From contig JAFKAC010000088.1 of the NCBI GenBank assembly GCA_025766275.1, forward strand, positions 1 through 64,000: DNA of 64,000 nt. The letters run 5' to 3'. Below the pieces are notes generated by a model, which was given only the letters and a program-made list of their open reading frames with translations, ran no database searches and was not told the DNA's origin. The position numbers were made by a program, and so were the translations under genes. This DNA comes from Lactarius indigo (taxonomy: Eukaryota > Basidiomycota > Agaricomycetes > Russulales > Russulaceae). Within the stretch, counting starts at the first letter, position 1. Each line of letters begins with the position of its first letter. Of the stretch, positions 30,965 to 41,372 are shown in pieces.

Positions 30965-32650
30965 GTGGCTCTCACCAGCCGAAGCCGAACACAGTTCGTC
31001 AAAGAGTACCTGGAGCGGCATCCTTACGACGACCTACGACCTTCCATCAAAGGAACTGCTCTCTGGAGGAACACTCCACACGACGAAGGGTACTACGTCT
31101 ACGACCCCGATAAACTCACATACGAACCAATCGAGTACATTGAAGATCAACACATCTGGGCCTACGTTGCCTACTCCGACTCAAAGCACTCTTGGTACTC
31201 CTATAAACCCGTCCCTGCACACCTAGGCCTAGGACCAGGAAAAGGACAAATCAGCGCCATCGAGGCTGATTCCGATATCGAAGAACCATCTTCCGAACCC
31301 GACTTAGACAACCCAACACTTACGCCTACCATCCAACGACCTGTGGACTTCGCATCGTATGCCAACATGTCCACCACCCAACTCTCCACCACCCTCACCT
31401 CCTCGCAACCAGCCGCAGGATCCTCGACAGCGAATCCTGCAAGTAGTGGAGGACATCTTGTGGGAGGAAGTATGTCGGCAAGCGGAGGAGGCACTGCGGG
31501 AGGCGCAGGAAGCCATCATGGAGGCAGTGCGCCTGGAGGTGGAGGCGGTGCGCCTGGAGGTGGAGGCGGTGCGCCTGGAGGTGGAGGCGGTGCGCCTGGA
31601 GGCGGAGGCGGTGCGCCTGGAGGTGGAGGCGGCGGAGCGGCAGCAGGTCCCGCTGCTGGAGGACCCCCCCCACCAAACGGACGACTCGGAGGGAATCCCC
31701 CACCAGAATTCACTGGAGATCGAGAAGCCAGCAGAGCTTTCCTCAACGCCTTCGCACTCTACCGAGGGATGAACCCAAATGTCCAACAATTGACCCTCCC
31801 CTACTCACGTGCTATGACCCTCCTCTCGTATATCCGAGGGCCATTAGTAGACGACTGGGTCGAAGAACAGATACAGTGGCTCGCCGACCAATTGGCGGGA
31901 GGAGTAGCCATGACCGCCGAAAACCTATGGAACACTATCGAAACAAGGTTCATCCAGGCATACACCGACACCACCCAACAACAAAAGGCCCGCCACGCCA
32001 TTCAAAACTTACGAATGGACAAAGAAGACATCGACACCTACATAGCCAAGTTCTCTAACTTGGCCAATAAAGCAGGATACAACAAGGACGAGGCCACTAC
32101 CCTGGAAATTTTCCAGAAAGGCCTCCCAAATGCGCTAGTCATAAACGCAATCAAGTTCCACCACCCCGTAGATTGGGACGATTGGAAAACGGCGGTTACG
32201 CTTCAGCAGGCGGAATATCTCCTCCTCAAAGACAGACTCACCAAAGGAAGAACAGACAAGAAAGGAGGAGCCTCCCGCGACCAATGGCTGAGCGCTCTCA
32301 ACAAAACTAGGGACCCAAATGCAATGGACGTCAGCCGAACTCGCGCCAGGGCGGCAATGACGGAGGACGAAAAGAAGCTACTCCAGAAAGAAGGAAGATG
32401 CTTCCGATGCCGAGGACAAGGGCACATCTCCAGATTCTGTCCTCAGAAAACCACCACGACCGTCAAAGCAGCAGGGACGAATGACCCTACTCCAACCACT
32501 GCCACTATCTCAATGACCGCATCACGTCCCCTTTCCAACGAAGAACAAGCCGACGCCCAAGTAGCGGCCTTGTTCGCCCAAACCCCTGAAGTACGAGAAC
32601 TAATGGTAGACAAACTTTTCGGACAAAAGAAGGATTTTCTGAACGCTTGA
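30965..32650 (+). CDS. gag: Gag of C1 (GTG start)
   Basis: 561 residues from GTG GCT (30965; A at -3, G at +4). The frame upstream is closed by TGA at 30902 with no ATG between, and no ATG in any frame occurs from 30716 to 31358. N-terminal domain (residues 1-100: GTALWRNTPHDEGYYVYD, IPEYIED-like), first in-frame Met at about residue 134 (ANMSTTQ), a Gly-rich linker of five to six GGAPGGG units (31530-31640), Gag domain (FTGDREASRAFLNAFALY) and zinc knuckle (CFRCRGQGHISRFC, about 32400). Intact. A second ORF from the first ATG (31359-31772) overlaps it in the +1 frame. Confidence 0.92.
   Translation: MALTSRSRTQFVKEYLERHPYDDLRPSIKGTALWRNTPHDEGYYVYDPDKLTYEPIEYIEDQHIWAYVAYSDSKHSWYSYKPVPAHLGLGPGKGQISAIEADSDIEEPSSEPDLDNPTLTPTIQRPVDFASYANMSTTQLSTTLTSSQPAAGSSTANPASSGGHLVGGSMSASGGGTAGGAGSHHGGSAPGGGGGAPGGGGGAPGGGGGAPGGGGGAPGGGGGGAAAGPAAGGPPPPNGRLGGNPPPEFTGDREASRAFLNAFALYRGMNPNVQQLTLPYSRAMTLLSYIRGPLVDDWVEEQIQWLADQLAGGVAMTAENLWNTIETRFIQAYTDTTQQQKARHAIQNLRMDKEDIDTYIAKFSNLANKAGYNKDEATTLEIFQKGLPNALVINAIKFHHPVDWDDWKTAVTLQQAEYLLLKDRLTKGRTDKKGGASRDQWLSALNKTRDPNAMDVSRTRARAAMTEDEKKLLQKEGRCFRCRGQGHISRFCPQKTTTTVKAAGTNDPTPTTATISMTASRPLSNEEQADAQVAALFAQTPEVRELMVDKLFGQKKDFLNA
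32632..32638 (+). promoter_or_regulatory. -1 frameshift slip site GGATTTT, gag/pol of C1
   Basis: Gag frame AAG GAT TTT CTG, pol frame GGA TTT TCT GAA; the gag TGA follows at 32648. Pol has no ATG of its own at this point (its open frame continues from upstream through TTG AAC CCG). Confidence 0.78.
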
Positions 32651-35600
32651 ACCCGGCGGCCTGGGCTAGAGCATTAAAACTTAGCGTGTACAATAGCAGA
32701 TTCCGATCTATGCGAATTCCAGTACTTTTCAAATCTGCTCACGCAACGGCCGAACGAAACGTTTTGGTAGACTCGGGCGCTACAGACAACTTCATAAGCA
32801 CAAACCTCCTAAAACGACTCAAAATAGCCTGGCTACCTACCGAACGCTCCATCAAGATATGGAACGTAGATGGAACCCACAACCAAGGAGGAGAAATCAC
32901 ATCTTTCACCGACCTCACCGTCAAAACCGGGGGAAAGACCCAAAACCTTCGATTCCTTATCACGGATTTAGGAAACGACGAAGTCATACTAGGATACCCT
33001 TGGTTTACGGCCTTTGAACCCAAGTTTCACTGGCGAGACGCCACACTCGATGAAGAGTTCCAGCCAGTGGTTATCACCAGTCTGCATCTGTCTGACGAAG
33101 CCATGCCTCTTGAAGCAACTATCAAGGCATTGGAGACGTATCAACTGGACGAATCAGCCTGGGAACAGCTACAAGAAGAAGATGAACCTTGTATCCGGCT
33201 GCGAAAAACAACAACAGCATCAGAATTAGCGCAACAAGAAGCGGCCAAAAAACCCCAGAAAACCTTCGAAGAGATGGTCCCGGAAGAATACCGGAGGCAT
33301 CAGAAAGTTTTCAGTGAGGAAGCGTCCCAGCGCTTTCCCCCTTCTCGCCCGTGGGACCACGCCATCGATCTGGTCCCAAACGCCCCCGAAACAATGGATT
33401 GCAAAGTATACCCACTCACAATCCCGGAAAACGAAAAATTAACAGAATTTGTAACTGAACACCTGGAAAAGAAGTACATCCAACCGTCCAAGTCTCCCTA
33501 CGCATCCCCCTTCTTCTTCATCAAAAAGAAGGATGGGAAACTACGCCCGGTACAGGACTACCGCCGCCTCAACAAACTAACCGTAAAAAATCACTACCCA
33601 CTCCCCCTAATCCCCAAACTTATCAACAAGATCCGAGAAGCAAGGCTTTACTCGAAGCTTGATATCCGATGGGGATACAACAACGTTCGAATCAAACAGG
33701 GGGACGAATGGAAGGCGGCGTTCAAAACAAATCAGGGGTTGTTCGAACCATGAGTCATGTTCTTTGGCCTCACAAATTCCCCTAGCACCTTCCAAACCAT
33801 GATGGACACTATCTTTCAGGAACTGGTGTTGACAGGGGAAGTAATTGTCTACATGGACGATATCCTAATCGCGACCTCAGACGACCGCACCCACCACAGA
33901 ACGGTACTACACCAAGTCCTCGACCTCTGCGACAAACACGACCTATACATCAAACCGGAAAAATGCGTGTTTGAAGTCCATGAGGTGGAATACCTGGGGC
34001 TAATCATCGGGTATGGACAACTGCGAATGGATCCAGTCAAAGTACAAGGAGTCCGAGAATGGAAGGCACCGACATCGCTCAAAGAGGTACGAGCCTTCCT
34101 AGGATTCTGCAACTTCTACCGGCGATTTATACGGGGATTCTCTACAATCGCAAGACCCCTCCACGACCTCACGAAGAAAGACGTTCCCTGGGAATGGACG
34201 GAAGCCAGACAACAAGCTTTCGATACCATCAAAGAACGAATCAGTTCGGAACCGGTCCTACTATTCCCGAAACTAGATCAACCCTTCGAAATCGAAGTCG
34301 ATGCTTCAAGTTACGCCCTAGGGGCTGTCCTAAACCAGAAGGGAGAGGACGACAAAATGCATCCGGTCGCATTCTATTCCGAATCCCTATCAGAAGCCGA
34401 ACGCAATTACGACATTTACGATAGGGAACTACTAGCGATTGTAAAAGCGCTACGCACTTGGCGAACATACCTCGTGGGATCCCCCCATCTAATAACAATC
34501 CATACAGACCACGCCAACCTGCAATACTGGAAAGAACCCAGAAAAATCAGTTGACAAGTAGCACGGGAGTTCCAAGAACTGTCGGAGTACAACTTCATCC
34601 TCAAACACATCCCTGGTACCAAGAATACGCAAGCAGACTCCTTATCAAGAAGACCTGATTATGACGACGGCACCAGCGACAATGATCACGTCACAGTACT
34701 CCCAGATGACGTATTTCTCAAAGTCACCCAAACGTCCATGCACGATATGGATATATGGACTCAAATTGCACAAAACATGGATGAAGCAACACTCCTCCCG
34801 TGGATAGAACCCCACAACCTAAAGAAACACAATGGGCTGTGGTGGAAGGGCGATGCTCTCGTTGTCGTGGGAAACAACGAACTTAAATGGGGGGTAATTA
34901 CCTTTTTCCACGATACTCCAAGCGCAGGACATCCAGGAATCGCAAACACCCTAGAGCTATTACGACGTGACTTCTGGTGGCCCAACATGCGCAAAGATGT
35001 GGAAGCCTACGTCAAGGGGTGTGCAACATGCCAAAGCAACAAGATCAACCATCACCGACAGAAGCCCCACTTATTTCCCATCACCACCGAACCGTCGGCC
35101 GAACCATTCGAAGTAGTAGCCATGGACTTCATAGTCAAACTCCCGATATCAAAAGGATTTGACTCAATCCTCACTGTCACGGACCATGACTGTTCAAAAG
35201 CGGCAATATTCATACCGTGTAATGAAGCCATAACGTCGGAAGGGGTGGCAAAACTTTATCTCCGACATGTCTATCCCCATTACGGCCTACCCCGAAGGAT
35301 CATATCCGATCGGGATCCAAGATTCGCGTCCATGTTCATGCGACAACTGTGTAAAACGTTGGGAATACAGCAAAACGTATCATCAGCGTACCACCCACAA
35401 ACAGATGGTCAATCAGAACGAACAAACCAATGGTTAGAACAATACTTGCGACATTGGTGTAACGTGCAACAGAACAATTGGGTGGAACTTCTACCCATGG
35501 CGCAATTCGCTCACAACTCTTGGAGAAACGCCACCACCAAGCACTCCCCCTTCTCTCTCATTATGGGGTGGGAACCACGGACTGTGTGGACACCAAAACC

Positions 35601-36180
35601 ATCACACAGCCCCGCGGTAGATCAGAGATTGGAAGAACTGCAGATACTCCGGCAACATGCGCAGGATAGTATCAAACACGCACAGCATCTCATGGCCCAA
35701 CGAGGAAAAACAGGGTTCACACCTTATCAGCAAGGGGATCAAGTATGGTTAGAAGGGACCAATCTTCGTACCTTCTACCCCACAAGCAAACTAGCCCCGA
35801 AGCGATACGGACCCTTTAAAATCGTCAAGGTTCTATCAGACGTTTCGTACGAATTGGAACTTCCGGCATCATGGAAGATACACCCAGTATTCCACGCAAA
35901 CCTTCTGACACCATACAAGGAAACGGAGATGCACGGCGCAAACTATACCCGACCTCCACCGGACCTTATCGATGGAGAAGAGGAGTATGAAGTGGAGCAG
36001 ATCGAAGACGCCCAGGAACGAGGAAGAGGGCGCAAGCTCCACTACCTAGTAAAGTGGAAGGGATTCCCACCAAGCGATAACACGTGGGAACCCGCGACAA
36101 ACATGACCCATGCTACGGACGTCATCAAAGACTTCTACCAACGATACCCGACCGCCAAAGGGGCTGGACGAACAATATAA
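32632..36180 (+). pseudogene. pol: Pol of C1, two TGA stops
   Basis: Protease (LVDSGATDNFISTNLL), RT (KKKDGKLRPVQDYRRLN, IVYMDDILIATSDD), RNase H, integrase (HPGIANTLELLRRDFWWPNM, CATCQSNK, MDFIVKLP, IISDRDPRF, TDGQSERTNQWLE), GPY/F and chromodomain (YLVKWKGFPPSDNTWEP). TGA at 33751-33753 (CGA in C2) cuts RT before MFFGLTNSPS; TGA at 34552-34554 lies in ISRRVARE after RNase H (CAA in C2, CGA in D). Otherwise the frame matches C2 codon for codon and ends at 36180, 39 nt before ORF3. Confidence 0.92.
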
Positions 36181-36219
36181 AGACACTCCTTTCACACCCC
36201 TCCACACCTCAAACCAACG

Positions 36220-38447
36220 ATGACCGACACTCCAGTATCCGACACCACCCTCGTCAATATCCTCAGTAACCCCCAACTCGAAGCCGCCCTCGAACGAGGG
36301 ATTGTCACCATCAATCTCACCGACATCCCTCGTCTGTCACCACCACCGTCCCCCCAACACATCACCGTCATCACCCCCATTCCCATCGAACGAGAGCCCG
36401 GGGAACTTACCCCGTCAACACCGGAGGAAGGGCAATATTCTCCAACACCACCTCCGCAGCAACAGTCGACCCCTCCACCGGAACCACGACCTCAATCACC
36501 ACCATTGTCACGGACGCTCTATTTTTGCCTTATTTTTCTGTATTTTTACGGATTTATTTGGCAGAGATATGGAGTCTCCAACGTTGCGTCAAACATCCAA
36601 GTCCTTATCATTAGATATGATAAGAAGATTAGTCACGTGATGCCAACATGTGCACCCACACGCACGTGACCCTGGGATAGTAACTTCCTTATTGGATGTT
36701 ACCCCTTTAGGGCACCTACCTCATTAGTACAGTAGTTTCTCATTGGACGATAAGAAGGGAACATTCTAGATAGTTCTAGACTACGTTGTCATAGGGTTGT
36801 GACTCATAGATAAGGACACGTCACTGTTCTGTCAGCGTTAATGACTATGCATTAGTCAGCATAATAGATAACGCTATTATTAGACACGACGCGTCAGCGT
36901 CTGACTCAGTACTATTACACGTACCTTTAGTAATAAGGTTCTATAGTAATTCGAACTCAGCCGCAGCAGTGTATATAAACCCTCATGTAGCGTCCTGAGT
37001 GGAACCAACTTGTCCTCTTGGTTCTCCACTCAGGTGCGCATTCCCTTGTATTTCCTTACTTCTCCAATGTTAACTTGTCCTCTTGGTTCTCCACTCAGCG
37101 TGCCACAGCGTGATCACCTGACCTTTGGTCTTGCATAAAGACCTCACGTGTGTCTATTCTCCGCTGTGCCTGTACGTTCGGCGCGTGACTTGTCTCCGCG
37201 CTAGGCTTGGGTGTGCTCCCAGTTCAGTTCGCTAACCTTCGCCTTGGTCTAGTTGTAAGCGATAAGTCATACCGCTACAACCATCTTCCCCATCGTCCAC
37301 ACCACCCCCACCTCTAGAACCATTTACCCCGGTTCGCGTTCACACCCCCATTGACTACGACCGACCCGACTCCCCCCCTAACGACACAGACGACCCCGGT
37401 GCCCCATTCTTTCCAAATACTCCTGGCACCCCCAAGTACTACCCATTACAGATCCCGCTACCGGACGGTGGATCTAACCCAGCGAGGTACATCTACTATC
37501 GCAAGGGATTCACCGAGGTAGTGGGGACAATGGGTGTGGGACAACCCCACTACGGAGAGGAAGTCTACCTCTCGTCACTCAGGCCGAATGTCTCGGCACC
37601 ACCCTTTACAGCGGAACAACTACAATTCTTTGACCCTCACGACATCCACGCCTGTGCTCTGGACGAAACGCTCATCGAACTCAACTCACCTCGTCTCACG
37701 GCCGAGATTACTAGGCTGAGAACGGGACTCCTGGCGCTCAAAGAACTCGACGAGAAGTGCGAGAAGATGGAGGAGGACGCACGCAAACTACGAGCGGACC
37801 GGCTCACGGTCGACTTAATGCTGGCCAGCACCAAGAGGCGCCTTCAGTACGCAGGGGCGCTGGCTACCATCGGCAACGAATATGCGCGCATGACAGCCCT
37901 GCCAGCCCCACTTCGCCATTCCCGTTACGCTATCCCATTTTCCCCACGACGAGGAGGACCATTAGAGTTTCCTCGCCTCGCCGACAAACCCCACCGTCGA
38001 CGCTGCTATCACTGCAACAGCCCCCACCACATCGTACGCGATTGCCCCACCAGACCGCGACCTGCTTGCCGACATTGCCAAAGTCAAGAACATCAGTCCT
38101 ATCGATGTATATTCTGTCGCGCAGGCATGGTTGAAGAAGTGATCACGACCCATCAGGCAGATGAACGCATACAACAAGCGATATCTACGGAGGCTACCAC
38201 TTCTTTTACCGTCCCTGAACCTCCGACAATCGCGGCCCGCACCCAAGGGAGGTGGTGTGGGCGGTGCTTCCGCACTGACGCCAACCACGACGAGATTCGG
38301 TGCCCACAGTACGAGATGTGTCGCAAGTGCGGCAAGTGCGGACCCTTCCTCTTCCTCAAAACACATTACTGTCGACTCGACATCTCCCCGTGGCCGGAGA
38401 ATGACCTCGATGCTGACATCTACGACCTCGTAGATCCGGAATCCTGA
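36220..38447 (+). pseudogene. ORF3 of C1, split by a solo LTR
   Basis: Third ORF after pol, starting with ATG at 36220. Pro-rich N-terminus, interrupted at 36506-37279 by a 774-bp LTR with its ACCAT duplication; resuming at 37285 it stays in frame (1449 bp without the insert, the same as C2). Core: TPIDYDRPDSPPN, FFPN, then QPHYGEEVYLSSL, then LIELNSPRLTAEITRLRTG coiled coil, then knuckles CYHCNSPHHIVRDC, CRHCQSQEHQSYRC, CGRCFRTDANHDEIRC and CRKCG...HYC. Homologous in order to the Pol C-terminal extension of D. Function unknown; nucleic-acid binding is likely from the knuckles. Confidence 0.85.
36506..37279 (+). mobile_element. 774-bp solo LTR inside ORF3 of C1
   Basis: Begins TGTCACGG, ends CGCTACA, flanked by ACCAT duplications (36501-36505 and 37280-37284). 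No coding content. TATA box GTGTATATAAACC (about 36970). A 27-bp direct repeat (37007-37033 and 37072-37098) brackets a 65-nt GT...AG interval, the same architecture as the Copia LTR at 24324, and both intervals contain CTTCTCCAATGT. It is probably a Copia LTR left after LTR-LTR recombination; the orientation is taken from the TATA box. Confidence 0.88.
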
Positions 38448-38481
38448 AGTCGAGGCGTCTTCAGACCAAGGCGGGGGGTAA

Positions 38482-39047
38482 TGTTACGATTTTCTTGGAC
38501 TCGTTTCTTTCTCCATCATTATTTCCCTCCCATACTATACGAGCCCTGTATGACTACGCGGACTTTACGATCACCCGGTTTCTATCACGCGCCGTGCTTA
38601 TCGACGTTCTCTTCTGATAAAGCTTGACATGTGCCAGTTTCCGACTTGTTTCCTCTCACGCGCGTCCCCGCGTGATTCTCCTTTGTTCTCGATACGACTT
38701 TGCTTTGTTCCTCCTATGTTCATCCCTTTCTTCCTCGGTTTGGCGATGGCGCCATCTGTTTGTCATCGCTACAGAACGATTTCTATTTAACCCTAGTCAT
38801 ACCTAGCTTGTACGGTAGACTAGACTTCTTGTGTAATACTACACTCGTCTACGCGGAGTCTCCTTGTTCCCCGACCCTTGTCTTCGCTAGGCCTTCGAGT
38901 CTTAGCCCTCCTCTACAGTCCAAGTGACGTACGTCCTTGTGACTCTTGTGCATCATCTTTGCTGAAGTCGAGCCTTTGAGCTTTGACTACCGAGCGATAG
39001 ACTGACTTAGTACAGGTCGTACTCAACGCCCCTGTAGTGGCGTTACA
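38482..39047 (+). repeat. 3' LTR of C1
   Basis: 566 bp; preceded by the polypurine stretch GGCGGGGGGTAA and followed by ATGTT. Confidence 0.93.
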
Positions 39048-39914
39048 ATGTTCCTCTAGGCGTTCTAGAACTTGATGGACCACCTTGCGGTGTCTTTCCA
39101 GGTCATCAATGGTGGCAATAAGGATGTCATCCATGTAGATTATGACTTCTCCGGTTAGGAGCATGTCACGGAATATTACGTTCATCATGGTCTGAAATGT
39201 GCTTGGCGAGTTGGTGAGTCCGAAGAACATGACACGTGGTTCAAACAGCCCCTGATTGGTTTTGAAGGCCGCCTTCCATTCATCTCCTTCTTTGATCCGG
39301 ATGTTGTTATAACCCCATCAGATATCAAATTTGGTAAACAACGCCGCATCCCGGACCTTGTCAATCAATTCTGGGATTAAGGGGAGTGGGTATCGATTCT
39401 TGACAGTGTACTGATTGATCCGTCAGTAGTCTTGGACAGGGCGAAGCTTTCCATCTTTCTTTTTGATGAAGAAGAAGGGAGACGAGTATGGGGATTTAGA
39501 GGGCTGGATATATCCCTTTTCAAGGTGTTCATTGAGGAATTTGGTAAGGGCTTCATTTTCATCACGTGTTAGAGGGTATATTTTGCAATCAATAGTGGCC
39601 GGGGCATTTGGAGTGAGGTCAATGGCATGATCCCATGACCTGGTTGGGGGGAATCGGTGGGAGTTCTCTTCACTGAAGACCTTCTGATGTTGTAGGTACT
39701 CCTTGGGGACCATTTCCTCTAGCGTTCTTTCAGTTTGATCTCGTGCCTTTTGTGCCAATTCTGAGGCCACCGTGGTTTTGCCAATGACCTCATCTTGGGT
39801 AAATCTGAGATAGAGTTCATCTCCTTCCTCATACCCGCACTCTTCCAGGAACGTGCTCCACATTTTCCAGATGTGGATCTTTGGTTTGGGGGTGTCTTGT
39901 TTTTGGAGTCCTTG
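39048..39914 (-). pseudogene. pol: Pol of D, part 2: RT, between E and C1
   Basis: Continues part 1 after the CCTTG site: linker (LEEMVPKEYLQHQKVFSEE), RT (FFFIKKKDGKLRPVQDY, MFFGLTNSPSTFQTMM, IIYMDDILIATIDD). TGA stops at 39423-39425 (Arg after VQDY in relatives) and 39318-39320 (DI-stop-WGYNN, CGA in C). It ends at the ATGTT target site of C1. Confidence 0.9.
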
Positions 39915-40412
39915 TGTAACGTCGTCACGACATTAGCTCGACTTGAGCTCGATGTAGGCGGTAACAACTTAGCGTCAATCTTGCTTTGCTTGAAGACACG
40001 AAGGCCCAAGTGATATGCACGGGTGAATGCTCGGAGGCACACCTAGTACTAAGATTCTAATGAAGTCGAAAGTGTTGAGACGATCGAGGCAGAGAGGCGG
40101 AAGAGAAGTGACGATTCAAGAAGACCAAGATGGCGTATCTTGGTCTTCGACAGACACTATAAATACAAGTCGAGCAGGCTTTGAAGCGCTGCTATGAGTC
40201 ACCGTAAGGTAGCGTCCAACATGTCGCGTAAAGTACTCAATCCTAATACCACTACTACTAGTATTAGTGGCGTCAGTCATCAGTCAGCAATCCGTACCGT
40301 ATCTCCTATCGCACTACCGTATCACCGTAGATAAGTCCGCAACTAATATACCTTACCGCCGTAGTTGCAACCGGTACAGTAAGGGTAACAGGTCACACAT
40401 CGAAACGTAACA
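39915..40412 (-). repeat. 3' LTR of element E
   Basis: 498 bp copy; polypurine tract GAAAAGGGGGTGA on the minus strand at plus 40413-40425, identical to that of A. Confidence 0.93.
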
Positions 40413-40441
40413 TCACCCCCTTTTCAGCGTGAGACCCCGAC

Positions 40442-40788
40442 TCACCGAAAATCCCTCGCCGTCCAATCTCGCTGTTCGTCGGCAATACGTTCGAGCGCCG
40501 TGGCACGCTCCAACCGATAAATGGAGTCCTGCCTGTCGCTCTGCGCGCCCGCAATCATTTCGCGTAGCTGCGCCACCCTTGCTCGGAGTCGCTCCAGCTC
40601 AAAGCTGGTCGCGCGATAGCGCGTGACCTCCGCAGTAAGTGTTTCGTCGTTGATGCGGTTGAGGGCGCGGTCCGTGATGCGGTCCGTGGCGAAGATGACG
40701 AGGTCTTCGTGGGGATACGTGGGGCGGAGCGCTGCGCTCACGTGGGGCTCGGCGTAGAGGGGCTTACCGTATAAGTGCGGGGAGCCCG
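40442..40788 (-). pseudogene. Pol of element E, C-terminal extension after C2
   Basis: Continues the extension beyond C2: LYGKPLYAEP, FATDRITDRALNRINDETL, LTAEVTRYR then a heptad-rich helix (FELERLRARVAQLREMI), ending DFR and TGA at 40442. The same domain in A ends identically at 2206. It lacks the zinc knuckles of C and D. Confidence 0.85.
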
Positions 40789-41354
40789 TGTTACGATTTT
40801 CTTGGACTCGTTTCTTTCCCCACCATTATTTCCCTCCCACACTATACGAGCCCTGTATGACTACGCGGACTTTACGATTACCCGATCTCTATCACGCGCC
40901 ATGCTTATCGGCGTTCTCTTCTGATAAAGCTTGACATGTGCCAGTTTCCGACTTGTTTCCTCTCACGCGCGTCCCCGCGTGATTCTCCTTTGTTCTCAAT
41001 ATGACTTTGCTTTGTTCCTCCTATGTTCATCCCTTTCTTCCTCGGTTTGGCGATGGCGCCATCCGTTTGTCATCGCTACAGAACGATTTCTATTTAACCC
41101 TAGTCATACCTAGCTTGTACGGTAGACTAGACTTCTTGTGTAATACTACACTCGTCTACGCGGAGTCTCCTTGTCCCTCGACCCTCGTCTTCGCTAGGCC
41201 TTCGAGTCTTAGCCCTCCTCTACAGTCCAAGTGACGTACGTCCTTGTGACTCTTGTGCATCATCCCTGCTGAAGTCGAGCCTTTGAGCTTTGACTACCGA
41301 GCGATAGACTGACTTAGTACAGGTCGTACTCAACGCCCCTGTAGTGGCGTTACA
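40789..41354 (+). repeat. 5' LTR of C2
   Basis: 566 bp; inferred start AGACTAGACTT at 41124-41134 pairs with the primer site AAGTCTAGTCT at 41357-41367. Confidence 0.93.
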
Positions 41355-41372
41355 TTAAGTCTAGTCTCCACA

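Larger units (their letters stand above)
30381..39047 (+). mobile_element. Ty3/Gypsy chromovirus, element C1 (inserted in D)
   Basis: 8.67 kb, plus strand, opposite to D, with a perfect duplication ATGTT (30376-30380 and 39048-39052). LTRs 566 bp each. Without the solo LTR inside it, it would be 21 bp longer than C2; the difference is one extra 7-codon Gly-rich repeat in gag. Pol has two TGA stops and ORF3 is split by the solo LTR, so this copy is dead. Confidence 0.95.

Noticed and set aside
31304..31789. Antisense ORFs opposite the Gly-rich part of C1 gag
   Set aside because: Low-complexity mirror translations of the 21-bp repeat; no start context, no independent conservation.
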